Below are positions 35,443-44,732 of a DNA stretch of 64,000 nt, in pieces. A program made the position numbers and the translations under genes. Positions within the stretch are counted from its first letter, which is position 1, and the number at the start of each line of letters is the position of its first letter. The DNA is from Pseudomonadota bacterium (GTDB lineage Bacteria; Tectomicrobia; Entotheonellia; Entotheonellales; Entotheonellaceae): assembly GCA_005777235.1 (NCBI GenBank), contig SXND01000249.1:37722-101721 (forward strand), written 5' to 3'. Under the pieces are notes generated by a model that was not told the origin of the DNA, did not search any database, and saw only the letters and a list, made by a program, of their open reading frames with translations.

Positions 35443-36243
35443 TTAGACCACCGCGGAAGTGCCACCATCGATGTTGACGGCAATGCCCGTGAGATAACTG
35501 GCGCGTTCTGAGGCCAGGAAGGCGATGACATCACCCGCCTCGCTGGCTTCACCCACACGGCCCAGGGGCACGCTGCGACCTTTCGCGAGCCCAGCATAAA
35601 ATTCGTCCGTGCTCAAATGGGGGTTTTCCGCCTGTAAGCGCGCATAGCGCCGTTCGTGCTGGCCGCTCTTGATGAGCCCGATGCAGACCGTCGTGACCAG
35701 GATATTGTCCTTAGCGAGATCTTTTGACAGCCCTTTGGTAATGGCAATGCCAGCGGCCCGCGAAATCGAGGTCGGCATGGACGAGGCCCCAGGTGTGCGC
35801 CCGCCCAGGTTCGTGACGTTGATGATACGCCCGCCACCGACTTTGCGCATTTCCGGCAGCACGGCCCGGATCAAGCGCACGGCGCCCCAGACTTTGAGTT
35901 CAAAATCGCCTTCCCAGTCCTCATCGCTCACTGCTTCAAAGGCTTTGGCCATGGACGTCCCCGCATTATTCACCAGGATGTCCACACGGCCAAATGTATC
36001 GAGGGTCATTTCGAGGATGCGATTCACTGTATTGGGATCTTTGACATCTCCTGCCACTGATAACACGCTGCCGCCATTGGTGGCCTGCCGGATGTCCTGC
36101 GCAGCTTGATCTAACACCTCTTGGCGGCGCGCCACAATCACCGCGTTGGCCCCTTCCGCCGCCATGCTCTGGGCCGCGGCTTTGCCAATGCCTTCACTGC
36201 CGCCGGTGATAATGGCCACTTTGCCTTGTAATCCTAAATTCAT
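35443..36243 (-). CDS. SDR-family protein with altered catalytic residues
   Basis: The 266-residue protein has a normal SDR cofactor half: IITGGSEGIGKA, GDVKDP, ILVNNAGTSM. Where classical SDRs have Y-x3-K, it reads PTSISRAAGIAITK, so the catalytic Tyr and Lys positions are Thr and Arg. The upstream serine region is NVTNLGGR. A subfamily of SDRs shares this P-T-S-x-S-R-A-A pattern, so it is probably a stable feature and not a mutation. It may be a different reductase mechanism or a binding protein. AGGAGAG precedes ATG 36243. It is divergent from the CoA-transferase gene. Confidence 0.87.
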   Translation of the reverse strand: MNLGLQGKVAIITGGSEGIGKAAAQSMAAEGANAVIVARRQEVLDQAAQDIRQATNGGSVLSVAGDVKDPNTVNRILEMTLDTFGRVDILVNNAGTSMAKAFEAVSDEDWEGDFELKVWGAVRLIRAVLPEMRKVGGGRIINVTNLGGRTPGASSMPTSISRAAGIAITKGLSKDLAKDNILVTTVCIGLIKSGQHERRYARLQAENPHLSTDEFYAGLAKGRSVPLGRVGEASEAGDVIAFLASERASYLTGIAVNIDGGTSAVV

Positions 36244-36388
36244 AGTACTCTCTCCTGCAGTCGATGCGCGTGATGATAGCCAGGACGGCGATTATAGACT
36301 GACAGGGCGCCAAAAGCGATGCCGCTTCCCGTGCCATCCCGTTGTGCTATTCTTAGCCGCTTGCTCTCGACAATCTCAGGAGATCATT

Positions 36389-37621
36389 ATGCGACGTGCA
36401 TCCTTCGATCCCAACTTCACCGGCATGCTCAGTGGCCTGCGGGTCATTGATTTGTCCCGCGTGGTGGCGGGGAATATGCTCACGCTTCAGCTCGCCGATC
36501 ATGGGGCTGATGTCATTAAAGTCGAACCGCTCCCAGCCGGCGATCCGTTGCGAGCCTGGAAAGAGAACGGCCATTCGGCGTATTGGAAAGTCTATGCCCG
36601 CAACAAGCGCAGTCTGGGTCTCAACTTTCGGGCCCCTGGCGCCCCGGAATTGCTGCGGCAGCTGGTGGCCAAGGCCGATGTGTTCGTCGAAGGCTTTCGG
36701 CCCGGCACGCTGGAAGAGATGGGCCTGGCGCCGGCGACGCTGCACACCGACAATCCTGGTCTCGTGATCGTGCGCGTCTCGGGCTTTGGCCAGACCGGGC
36801 CCTATGCGCCACGGCCTGGATTTGGCACGTTGGTCGAGGCCATGTCCGGGTTTTCGGCCCGCAATGGCTTTCCCGATCGCGAGCCGGTGCTGCCACCGCT
36901 GGCGCTGGCGGACATGATTGCCGGACTGTACGGCGCCTTTGCCACCGTGACTGCGGTGCGGGCGCGCGAGCACGGCACGGCGCCGGGGCAGGTGATTGAT
37001 CTCTCGCTGCTGGAGCCGATTATCTCGATTCTCGGGCCAGAGGCCGCGGCGTACGCCATCACTGGCGACATCAAGCCGCGTGTGGGCAGCGGCTCGCATA
37101 CCACGGCGCCACGCAATGTCTACAAGACGAGTGACAACAAGTGGATTGCCCTGTCGGGCTCGGTGCAGGCGATGGCGGAACGCGTCTTGCGGCTGGTGGG
37201 ACGGGAGGACATGATTCACGATCCGCGCTTTCAGGACAATTCAGCGCGGGTGCAGCATCGGGACGAGGTCGATGCCGCGGTCGGGGCCTGGGTGATCAGC
37301 CAGACGCGGGACGAAGCCCTCAAAGCCTTCGCGGAGGCGGAGGTCACCGCGGCGCCCGTCTACGATATTGACGATCTCGTGGTGGATCCGCACGTGCTGG
37401 AGCGGGGTATCTTTGAGGCTTTACCCGACGCAGACCTCGACTGGGTGCCGATGCACGCGCCGGTACCACGCCTATCGGCGACGCCAGCCGGGTATCGCCG
37501 CCCGGCGCCGCGCCTTGGTGAGCATACCTGGGAAGTCTTACAGGAGCTGGGGTGTGAGGCCGCCACCGTGGCGGCCTGGCGTGACGCACAAGTCGTCGTG
37601 GGCGAGGGCAGCCCACGTTAG
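36389..37621 (+). CDS. Family III (CaiB/BaiF-type) acyl-CoA transferase
   Basis: The 410-residue protein matches formyl-CoA transferase-like enzymes: LSGLRVIDLSRVVAGNM, HGADVIKVEPLPAGDPLR, NKRSLGLNFRAPG, ADVFVEGFRPGTLEEMGL, RVSGFGQTGPY, and D175 in LALADMIAGLYGAF at the usual place of the catalytic aspartate. It should move CoA between a CoA thioester and a free carboxylic acid. AGGAGATC precedes ATG 36389. Its stop (TAG 37619-37621) overlaps the vestigial end of the convergent lipoprotein frame. Donor and acceptor acids are unknown. Confidence 0.92.
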   Translation: MRRASFDPNFTGMLSGLRVIDLSRVVAGNMLTLQLADHGADVIKVEPLPAGDPLRAWKENGHSAYWKVYARNKRSLGLNFRAPGAPELLRQLVAKADVFVEGFRPGTLEEMGLAPATLHTDNPGLVIVRVSGFGQTGPYAPRPGFGTLVEAMSGFSARNGFPDREPVLPPLALADMIAGLYGAFATVTAVRAREHGTAPGQVIDLSLLEPIISILGPEAAAYAITGDIKPRVGSGSHTTAPRNVYKTSDNKWIALSGSVQAMAERVLRLVGREDMIHDPRFQDNSARVQHRDEVDAAVGAWVISQTRDEALKAFAEAEVTAAPVYDIDDLVVDPHVLERGIFEALPDADLDWVPMHAPVPRLSATPAGYRRPAPRLGEHTWEVLQELGCEAATVAAWRDAQVVVGEGSPR

Positions 37622-37752
37622 CGGGTAGGCACGGCGTCCGCGACCACCGCCTGCAGCACATAGAGCCCAGGATGATCGAGAAACAGCGTTGACGCGGAAG
37701 CCGTCGCGGCTCCCAGACGGGCTGTACTGCCCAGTGGGCGGGCGATGAGCGC
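37618..37752 (-). pseudogene. Vestigial C-terminal extension of the lipoprotein gene after in-frame TAG
   Basis: Directly after the TAG (37753-37755) the same frame runs 44 codons to a TAA at 37618-37620. The encoded STLFLDHPGLYVLQAVVAD closely parallels PTLVLDRPGTYLLHVFVS in the domain just upstream, so the reading frame once continued through a second beta-sandwich unit. The TAA overlaps the CoA-transferase stop. Confidence 0.7.
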
Positions 37753-38541
37753 CTAGGTGATCAGCACGCCATCTTCTGGCAGTGCATCCGTCCTGTGGCC
37801 TGGTTGCAGCGCCACCGGGCTGAGAGCCAGGCTCAGGTCGCTCTCGGCCACTTGCGTGGCGCTCACGAACACATGCAGCAGATAGGTGCCGGGGCGATCA
37901 AGCACCAACGTTGGCTGACTACTCGTGGGGTCAAAGACCAGCACCTGACTGCCCTCGGGCTGGGCCAGCACCACGAGGTCCACGGGCAGCGCCACGACCA
38001 TGACATCGTCGGTGTCTGCAAGTAAGGACAGGGTGGTACCAATGGTGCCGGTCTGCGGGTTGAGCACAATCGACAGGGTCTGCGTGGGTTGGAGAAGATC
38101 CACCAACTGCTCACCGCTGAGCGTCAGCGCTCCGTTCTCATCAAAGGCAGTAATCACCACCAGCCGTTTGGTGCCGCGCGGCACGATCAGCTCGATCCGC
38201 AGGGAGAGCGTCGTGGGGGTCGAGGTGAGCTGGCACTCGGGCGTCGCAGGCCCGGTCAAGGAACACGAGACGACAATGGGCGTGGGAATCCCCACACCGC
38301 TGACGACCACACGGACAGAGGTGGTGCGCCCCGTGGCACGGGTCTGCGCCAGCGGTGTGGGCTGGCTGGCACGGCTCTGCCCCTCATTGGGCGTGGTGAC
38401 GTGGAGCGCGAGCCTTGTCGTGCCCTCTAACGGGACGCCACCACTGGTCCCTTTCCCGCCTTCGCAGCCCATACCCAACACGAGCGTGAGACTCAGGAGA
38501 CTTGCCAGGCGTACCCACTGCCACCACCGAGTGTTAGTCAT
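37753..38541 (-). CDS. Lipoprotein with Ig/PKD-like beta domains, cut short by TAG
   Basis: The 262-residue product has a lipoprotein signal ending at the cysteine of TLVLGMGC. A Thr/Val-rich domain contains VVVSGVGIPTPIVVSCSL and ELIVPRGTKRLVVITAFDENG, resembling extracellular beta-sandwich modules. A second domain follows, with VDLVVLAQPEGSQVLVFDP and LDRPGTYLLHVFVSA. A third, similar unit continues in frame beyond the TAG. ATG 38541 with AAAGGAA upstream is chosen; the frame to 38577 lacks a site. Function is unknown, probably a surface or periplasmic binding module. Confidence 0.72.
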   Translation of the reverse strand: MTNTRWWQWVRLASLLSLTLVLGMGCEGGKGTSGGVPLEGTTRLALHVTTPNEGQSRASQPTPLAQTRATGRTTSVRVVVSGVGIPTPIVVSCSLTGPATPECQLTSTPTTLSLRIELIVPRGTKRLVVITAFDENGALTLSGEQLVDLLQPTQTLSIVLNPQTGTIGTTLSLLADTDDVMVVALPVDLVVLAQPEGSQVLVFDPTSSQPTLVLDRPGTYLLHVFVSATQVAESDLSLALSPVALQPGHRTDALPEDGVLIT

Positions 38542-38629
38542 GGATGACGGTTCCTTTCTTGGGATCTGGAGCACCATACGCTACAATCTCTCCCCGCAAT
38601 CTCTACATGCTTTTACAGGAGAACCACAC

Positions 38630-38992
38630 ATGAGCGAACCACAGACCGGAGCCCAAGCCAGCCCCTATGGATATCCTTATTGGGACTGGGTAGCCCGCGA
38701 AGACCCAGAGTATGTCAAAGCCCGCGAGCCTCTCAGTAAAGTGTCGATTGGGGAAGGGCGTGCACTGTCGATTCAATATCGCGAAATGGTCATCATTGGC
38801 ATCCTGGCGCATCGTGGTCGCAAAGAAGGCGTTGTCGCGCACATGAAGCGGGCCATTGCCCATGGGGCCACCAAACGTGCCTTGCTTGAAGCGATCCAGT
38901 CAGCGGCGGTGCCAGGTGGCGGCCCAACCTTTAGCGTGGGCATACAGGCCCTGATGCAAATTGACAGCGAGGGCGGTTTCAGCAACGGCTAG
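38630..38992 (+). CDS. Carboxymuconolactone decarboxylase-like protein
   Basis: The 120-residue protein shares the CMD/AhpD helical core: IQYREMVIIGILAHRG, GVVAHMKRAIAHGATKRALLEAIQSAAVPGGGPTF. As in the 19578 protein, the C-x-x-C redox pair is missing (the helix reads EGVVAHM). ACAGGAG precedes ATG 38630. It is divergent from the lipoprotein gene and followed by repeats and a TnpB element. Confidence 0.86.
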   Translation: MSEPQTGAQASPYGYPYWDWVAREDPEYVKAREPLSKVSIGEGRALSIQYREMVIIGILAHRGRKEGVVAHMKRAIAHGATKRALLEAIQSAAVPGGGPTFSVGIQALMQIDSEGGFSNG

Positions 38993-39029
38993 AGGGTGAG
39001 GGTCACACCCCGATACCCGCGCCTACCGT

Positions 39030-39090
39030 CCTGGGAGCCCCACGCTCCAGCGTAGCGTCCGAAGCCGGGCTGGAGCCCGGCACTCCCAGG
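39030..39090. repeat. Dispersed palindromic repeat, copy 2
   Basis: The outer arms CCTGGGAG (39030-39037) and CTCCCAGG (39083-39090) and inner GCTCCAGC/GCTGGAGC make an imperfect long hairpin. The wording (GGAGCCCCACGCTCCAGC, CCGAAGCC, GCTGGAGC) clearly matches the copy at 8333-8393. Confidence 0.7.
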
Positions 39091-39106
39091 ACGGCAGGCG
39101 ATCTCT

Positions 39107-39138
39107 TACCAAACCCTCCGTATACCAAACCCTCCGTA
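39107..39138. repeat. 16-bp tandem duplication at the left edge of the TnpB element
   Basis: TACCAAACCCTCCGTA occurs twice without a gap (39107-39122, 39123-39138). TACGGAGGG recurs inverted at 39167-39175, just inside the element. Together these may mark the left-end structure or an old duplication of the insertion site. Confidence 0.6.
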
Positions 39139-39261
39139 AAGCCCCTGGCTTCAGACATGGGGATATACGGAGGGGTGGCCCCATGCGCATGGCCACCGGA
39201 TTTTCGAGGATACGCCTAGATTAAGCTGTACATCTTTAGGCATATACGCTATTTTTTTGTT

Positions 39262-40377
39262 ATGCGTAAAACGATGAAGTATCGACGCTACCCTACGAAG
39301 CGCCAATAGTCCGTCCTGGACTAGACCTTGGATACATGTCGCCAGGTCTACAACCAGACGCTTGCCCACAGAAAGGAAGCCTGGGAGCAACGACAAGCAC
39401 CGCTCTCGCTCTACGCAACCAATGCCCTGTTGACACAGTGGAAACGTCAACGCCCCAGCCTGACCCATGTACACTCGCAAGTGTTGCAGAATGCGCAGGA
39501 GCGAGTTGACCTGGGGTACAAGGCGTTCTTTCGCCGCGTCCAAGCAGGCGAGCAACCCGGATTCCCGCGCTTTCGTGGGCCTGGACGCTACGACAGTTTC
39601 ACGTTCAAACAGTCGGGATTTCGTGTCCAAGACTCGCTGGTATCCCTCTCGAAGATCGGCAGTATACGGATGGTGTTGCATCGTCTGATTGCAGGGACGA
39701 TCAAAACGGTCACTATACGTCGGACACCTACCGCGAAATGGCACGTGTGCTTCTCGGTTGACACCACCCCCATCACCATGGAGCCCTGTCCATTGGCTGT
39801 TGGGGTTGATGTCGGACTGACGCACTTCGCCACGCTGAGTACCGGCGAATATCTGGCGAATCCGCGTTTCTTGCGGACCGATGAGCAGGCGCTTGCCAGG
39901 GCTCAGCGGCGACTGGCGCAAGCGGACAAGGGGATCCCAGCTCGTAGGCAGTGCCGCAAGGTGGTTGCGCACATTCATGAGCGGATTGCCAACCGGCGCT
40001 ACGATTTCTGCCACCAGACGACTCGCACGCTGGTGAACACCTACGGCATCCTGGCGTTTGAAGCCTTGCAGATTCCCACCATGATGCAGACTCACTGCCT
40101 GGCAAAGTCGATTGCGGATGTGGCCTGGGGCCAATTTGTGCGGATCGTCACCGACAAGGCAGCATGGGCCGGTCGCGTGGCCGTCCAGGTGCCCCCAGCG
40201 TACACCTCTCAAGACTGCTCTCGTTGTGGAAACCGTGTTCCTAAAAAGCTGAGTGAACGTGTGCATCAGTGTCCTGCCTGCCAGTTGTCGATGGATAGAG
40301 ACCACAATGCCGCGATAAACATTTTGAGATTGGGGCAACAATCTCTGGGACTTGTCCCTAGAAGCCCCCGGCTTTAG
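39262..40377 (+). pseudogene. tnpB: TnpB RNA-guided nuclease gene with two in-frame TAG codons
   Basis: From ATG 39262 the frame reads MKYRRYPTKRQ, TAG (39307-39309), SVLD, TAG (39322-39324), TLDTCRQVYNQT, a normal TnpB N-terminus apart from the two stops. The remaining 349 residues are open, and by full-frame numbering contain RuvC-I D183 (GVDVGLTH), RuvC-II E267 (LAFEALQI), a CSRCG...CPAC zinc finger and RuvC-III D347 (DRDHNAAINIL). All nuclease residues are therefore kept. A TTG at 39328 could restart translation but would lose the first 22 residues of the wedge domain. Confidence 0.85.
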
Positions 40378-40390
40378 CCGCGGGGAGTTG
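40240..40390 (+). ncRNA. Possible omega/reRNA scaffold at the 3' end of the TnpB element
   Basis: In IS605-type elements the guide scaffold spans the end of tnpB and the right-end hairpin, and the guide is taken from the flank just beyond. The hairpin around 40363-40385 fits that place. The 5' limit given is arbitrary and no transcript evidence is available. Confidence 0.25.
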
Positions 40391-41440
40391 TCACCCACAC
40401 ACCATCGGATAAATATGCAGGCTGCGTGACATCTCCACCGGCACCTGCGTCTTGCTCCACGTCTGCCCTGTGTCGTGACTCATGTACACCTGGCCCCGTT
40501 GCGCGCAGCAGTACACGCGCTCAGGCGCGTTGTGGTCAATGGCAATCTGCGCCATACGGCTCGGCGGCACCTCGCCAATGTCCACACGCTCCCAGGTTTC
40601 CCCAATATCGCGGCTGCGGAACAACGCTCCGGCCTCAATCGTCCCAGCAGGCGCGCCGCCACCACCGGCCCCAGCGGCCATGTAGATGGTGTGCGGATCA
40701 TGCGGAGCCACCAGGATGTCACGGCAGTAGGAGCCGCCCGGAAACATCTCCTCGACCTCAATATGCTCCCAGCGTCGGCCATAATTGCGTCCGCGAAACA
40801 TCGCCACCTGCGTCACGATATGCACCGTGCCCGGCGCCGCAGCACTGACCTGCACGCCGTGAAGATCGAGCGTATTGTTGCGCACATACGGGCCATCGAG
40901 CAGCGACATCCAGGTTTCGCCACCATCGCGGCTGCCGAGCAGGCCGCCCACTTCAATGGCGGCATACATATCCGACGGATTCGAGGGGTCGGAGGCCATG
41001 CCGATGACGCGCTTGCACACCGGATGCATGTAGGTCGTAATGTGTGGGAAGACGACTTGCTCGGTGTTGGTCTTGTGCCAGTGCGCCCCGTTATCTTCCG
41101 AGCGGTAGATGGCGCAAGGTTCATACCCGGCGTAGACGACCTCGGGATGCTGGGGGTGAAAGGCCAGGGACCATACCTCGCCAGCATCAGCCGGGGTGTT
41201 GAGGGCGTGCCAGTGCGCGCCGCGATCTTCGGTGCGATACAGGCCCGACTGCGTGCCAGCATACAGCACTTCGGGATGCTCAGGATGGATGAGCAAGGCC
41301 CGCACTTGCGGTGTGGCCGGCAGGCCGTTGGTGATGCTGTCCCAGGCGCCCGTGCGCTCTGTATAGCGATACAAGCCACCTTCGGCCATAAATTGGCCTT
41401 CGCCACCTAATCCAACATAAATATGCGTATCGTGTGCCAT
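40391..41440 (-). CDS. BNR/VPS10-like beta-propeller protein (sialidase-type repeats)
   Basis: The 349-residue protein consists of Asp-box/BNR-type repeats: LYRTEDRGAHWHAL, IYRSEDNGAHWHKT, LLGSRDGGETWMSL, LFRSRDIGETWERV and VYMSHDTGQTWSKT. Each has the S/T-x-D-x-G-x-x-W box and the pattern H-P-x-x-P-E-V-x-Y-A-G between blades. It lacks a signal peptide and glycosidase catalytic residues. Function is unknown, though such propellers often bind ligands or proteins. ATG 41440 has GGGAGAG upstream; the frame to 41467 lacks a site. Its TGA stop lies at the right border of the TnpB element, so the last residues may have been changed by that insertion. Confidence 0.82.
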   Translation of the reverse strand: MAHDTHIYVGLGGEGQFMAEGGLYRYTERTGAWDSITNGLPATPQVRALLIHPEHPEVLYAGTQSGLYRTEDRGAHWHALNTPADAGEVWSLAFHPQHPEVVYAGYEPCAIYRSEDNGAHWHKTNTEQVVFPHITTYMHPVCKRVIGMASDPSNPSDMYAAIEVGGLLGSRDGGETWMSLLDGPYVRNNTLDLHGVQVSAAAPGTVHIVTQVAMFRGRNYGRRWEHIEVEEMFPGGSYCRDILVAPHDPHTIYMAAGAGGGGAPAGTIEAGALFRSRDIGETWERVDIGEVPPSRMAQIAIDHNAPERVYCCAQRGQVYMSHDTGQTWSKTQVPVEMSRSLHIYPMVCG

Positions 41441-41539
41441 ACCATCTCTCCCAGGCAAAAGAGCCACAGAAACTGTCCGTAAGTATGCTGCATATTCTGG
41501 TATATTTCCCTACCTATTTCAAAGCAAAAACGAGGCACC

Positions 41540-43291
41540 ATGAAACTCCTGCTCATCCAGCCGCCCGTGGAAGATTTTTATCAGACCGCGCTGCGCACCC
41601 TGCCCGTGGGCTTGCTGTATCTCGCCGCCGCGGTACGGGAGACGGGGATCGACGTCGAGCTGCTGGATTGTCAGGCCACGCGGCAGCAGCAGGTGCTGCC
41701 CGTGCCCACGGAATTTGCCTACCTCAAACGCTATTACCAACCCGGCAACCTGAGCCCGTGGAAACTGTTTGGCCATTACCGCCACTATGGCCTGGCTTGG
41801 GACACCATTCGTGAGCGTATCCGTGACGCGCAGGCCGATGTGATTGGCATTTCGGCACTGTTCACACCCTTTTATCGTGAGGCCCTACACGTGGCGGCCC
41901 TGGCGAAAGCCGTGGACCCCGCTTGCCCGGTGATCATGGGTGGGGCGCATGTCAACGCCTGCCCCGCGCCAGTGCTGGCCGATCCGCACGTTGATTTCGT
42001 GCTGCTTGGAGAAGCCGAGCGCACCCTGCCGCAGCTGCTGCACGCTCTGCACGACCAGCGCCACGCCGCCCTGGAGCGTATCTGCGGCTTGGGCTATAAA
42101 ACAGACGGCACGTTAGTCTTGCCGGCACACGGCGACCTCGTCGAGGATCTCGACGCCTTACCCCTGCCGGCACGTGATTTGCTGGACCCGACGCACTACA
42201 CCCTCGGCGGCAAACGCCTGACTATGCTGATCACCAGCCGGGGCTGTCCGTATCACTGCACCTTCTGCTCGATTTTTCTCACCGCTGGTCGGCAGTTCCG
42301 CACCCGCTCCATCCCTAGCATTCTGGCCGAGATGCAGCACTGCCGCGCCCACTATGGTACCGAGATTTTCGACTTTGAAGACGACAATTTTAGCTTTGAC
42401 CAAGCGCGGGCCAGCGCCATTTTAGCCGCCATCCGTAACACCTTTGGCCCCGGCGGCGTTGAACTGTTAGCCATGAACGGTATTTCCGCGGCCAATCTCA
42501 GCGAGCAGTTGGTCGAGGACATGCAGCGCACCGGCTTCCGCGCCTTGAATCTGGCCCTGGTCACCAGCGATCGGCAGCGCCAGCGCGCCACGAAACGCCC
42601 CGGCTCCACCCCACATTTTGACCGCGTGGTGCAGCAAGGCGCGGCGCTCGGGGTCGAGATGGTCAATTACCTGATTCTCGGTCTGCCAGACTCCAGCCTC
42701 GACGAGATGCTGGCCTCCATGCTGCACCTCATGGCGCGCCCGGTGCTCATTGGTCCCAGCGTGTTTTACGCCACCCCTGGCACCGAGAGCTATCGCCAAT
42801 GCCTGGCGCAGGATCTGTTGACGTCCCCGGAACTGGCGCTGCAGCGTTCCACGTGCTTCCCGGTAGAGACGCCACAGGCCTCACGCCCAGAACTGGTGAC
42901 GCTCTTTCGTCTCTGCCGTCTGCTAAATTTTATCAAAGCCCGCCTCGATGCCCAGCCAGCAGAGACGGAGGTCGTGCTCTGGGACGCCCTCGCCCCGGGA
43001 TCCGATCTGCTGCCGCCCCTGCCCGATGCCGAGGTGCGGTATAGTGTGCCACGCCCACTCACGACCACAGAGATTGGTGGCTGGTTGCTGCGGGCCTTTG
43101 TCCAGACGGGCCAGCTGCTCGGTCTGCGTCTCGTGCGGCGCACCACCGGTCAGGTGACCTATCGGGTATACGAGGAAGCTGGCGCGGCCAGCGTCAGCAC
43201 GGCGTTCCGCATCCAAGCCGCTGGGCAGGCGGTGTACGGGGTCAAGAAGCCACGTACGTGGACACTGGTACCACCACTGCCTAGAGTCTGA
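41540..43291 (+). CDS. B12-binding radical SAM protein
   Basis: The 583-residue protein begins with a cobalamin-binding Rossmann domain (LLLIQPPVEDF ... DVIGISALFTPFY ... VIMGGAHVNACP). A radical SAM TIM barrel follows with the [4Fe-4S] cysteines C236, C240 and C243 in RGCPYHCTFCS. IFDFEDDNFSFD and VEMVNYLILGLPDSSLDEM follow as in BchE/P-methylase-type enzymes. About 150 C-terminal residues are of unknown fold. The class includes methyltransferases and ring-forming enzymes acting on unactivated carbons. No biosynthetic partner genes are adjacent, so the substrate is open. GAGG lies a few bases before ATG 41540. Confidence 0.9.
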   Translation: MKLLLIQPPVEDFYQTALRTLPVGLLYLAAAVRETGIDVELLDCQATRQQQVLPVPTEFAYLKRYYQPGNLSPWKLFGHYRHYGLAWDTIRERIRDAQADVIGISALFTPFYREALHVAALAKAVDPACPVIMGGAHVNACPAPVLADPHVDFVLLGEAERTLPQLLHALHDQRHAALERICGLGYKTDGTLVLPAHGDLVEDLDALPLPARDLLDPTHYTLGGKRLTMLITSRGCPYHCTFCSIFLTAGRQFRTRSIPSILAEMQHCRAHYGTEIFDFEDDNFSFDQARASAILAAIRNTFGPGGVELLAMNGISAANLSEQLVEDMQRTGFRALNLALVTSDRQRQRATKRPGSTPHFDRVVQQGAALGVEMVNYLILGLPDSSLDEMLASMLHLMARPVLIGPSVFYATPGTESYRQCLAQDLLTSPELALQRSTCFPVETPQASRPELVTLFRLCRLLNFIKARLDAQPAETEVVLWDALAPGSDLLPPLPDAEVRYSVPRPLTTTEIGGWLLRAFVQTGQLLGLRLVRRTTGQVTYRVYEEAGAASVSTAFRIQAAGQAVYGVKKPRTWTLVPPLPRV

Positions 43292-43497
43292 GGACGGTGC
43301 TCCCCCGCATGCGGGAGGGAAGACACACCACATCCCGTGGTGCGATGGTGTGCGTGAAGCGGTGCGCCTGCCATCCCCACCTCTTGGCCCGCAGGATGAC
43401 CCCAAGCGATTGAGAAAAAAGCAGGAGGGGATCCCAACACGCGCACGCGTCTCCACCACATGGCATGCGGCCGCCCTGTCCCTCACCCACATTCGCA

Positions 43498-43526
43498 TTG
43501 TCAACCCGGCAGTTTCCCAGTATAGT
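43498..43526 (+). promoter_or_regulatory. Sigma-70-type promoter upstream of mreB
   Basis: TTGTCA (43498-43503), a 17-bp spacer, then TATAGT (43521-43526), 57 bp before the mreB start. The same -35 hexamer and spacing recur before rng. The 43292-43583 interval otherwise holds no gene. Confidence 0.65.
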
Positions 43527-43556
43527 GAAAGCTCTTCAGGAAGAAATCGACCATAG

Positions 43557-44606
<1,050 letters not shown>

Positions 44607-44732
44607 GCCTCTGGCGGACGATACGCCTGCGTCAGATGGCAGCAGGCGAGGTAGGCGGCGTCAGGTGTAGCATCTTCACGGACGGTAGGTGTGACCCACG
44701 TAGGCGTGGGTGTGACGGTGGGCACCGCAACC

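Larger units (their letters stand above)
39139..40390 (+). mobile_element. TnpB-only IS200/IS605-superfamily element (IS1341-like), boundaries approximate
   Basis: The left part has AAGCCCCTGGCTTCAGACAT and a hairpin GGTGGCC (39174-39180)/GGCCACC (39191-39197). The right part has AGCCCCCGGCTTTAGCCGC (from 40363) followed by GGGG, typical of the subterminal hairpin at the 3' end of IS605-type elements, and this overlaps the tnpB stop. No tnpA (Y1 transposase) is present, so it could move only in trans. The right end abuts the stop codon of the beta-propeller gene. No terminal inverted repeats are expected for this family. Confidence 0.72.

Noticed and set aside
39262..39327. Genome-wide TAG recoding (TAG as a sense codon)
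   Set aside because: TAG ends several intact genes here (LOG family, DUF35, CoA-transferase, VWA, FHA, argB) with normal-length products, so global recoding is not supported.
39151..40398. 415-codon open frame on the minus strand opposite tnpB
   Set aside because: It is antisense to a frame with all TnpB catalytic motifs, has no domain or ribosome site, and is explained by GC-rich third-position bias.
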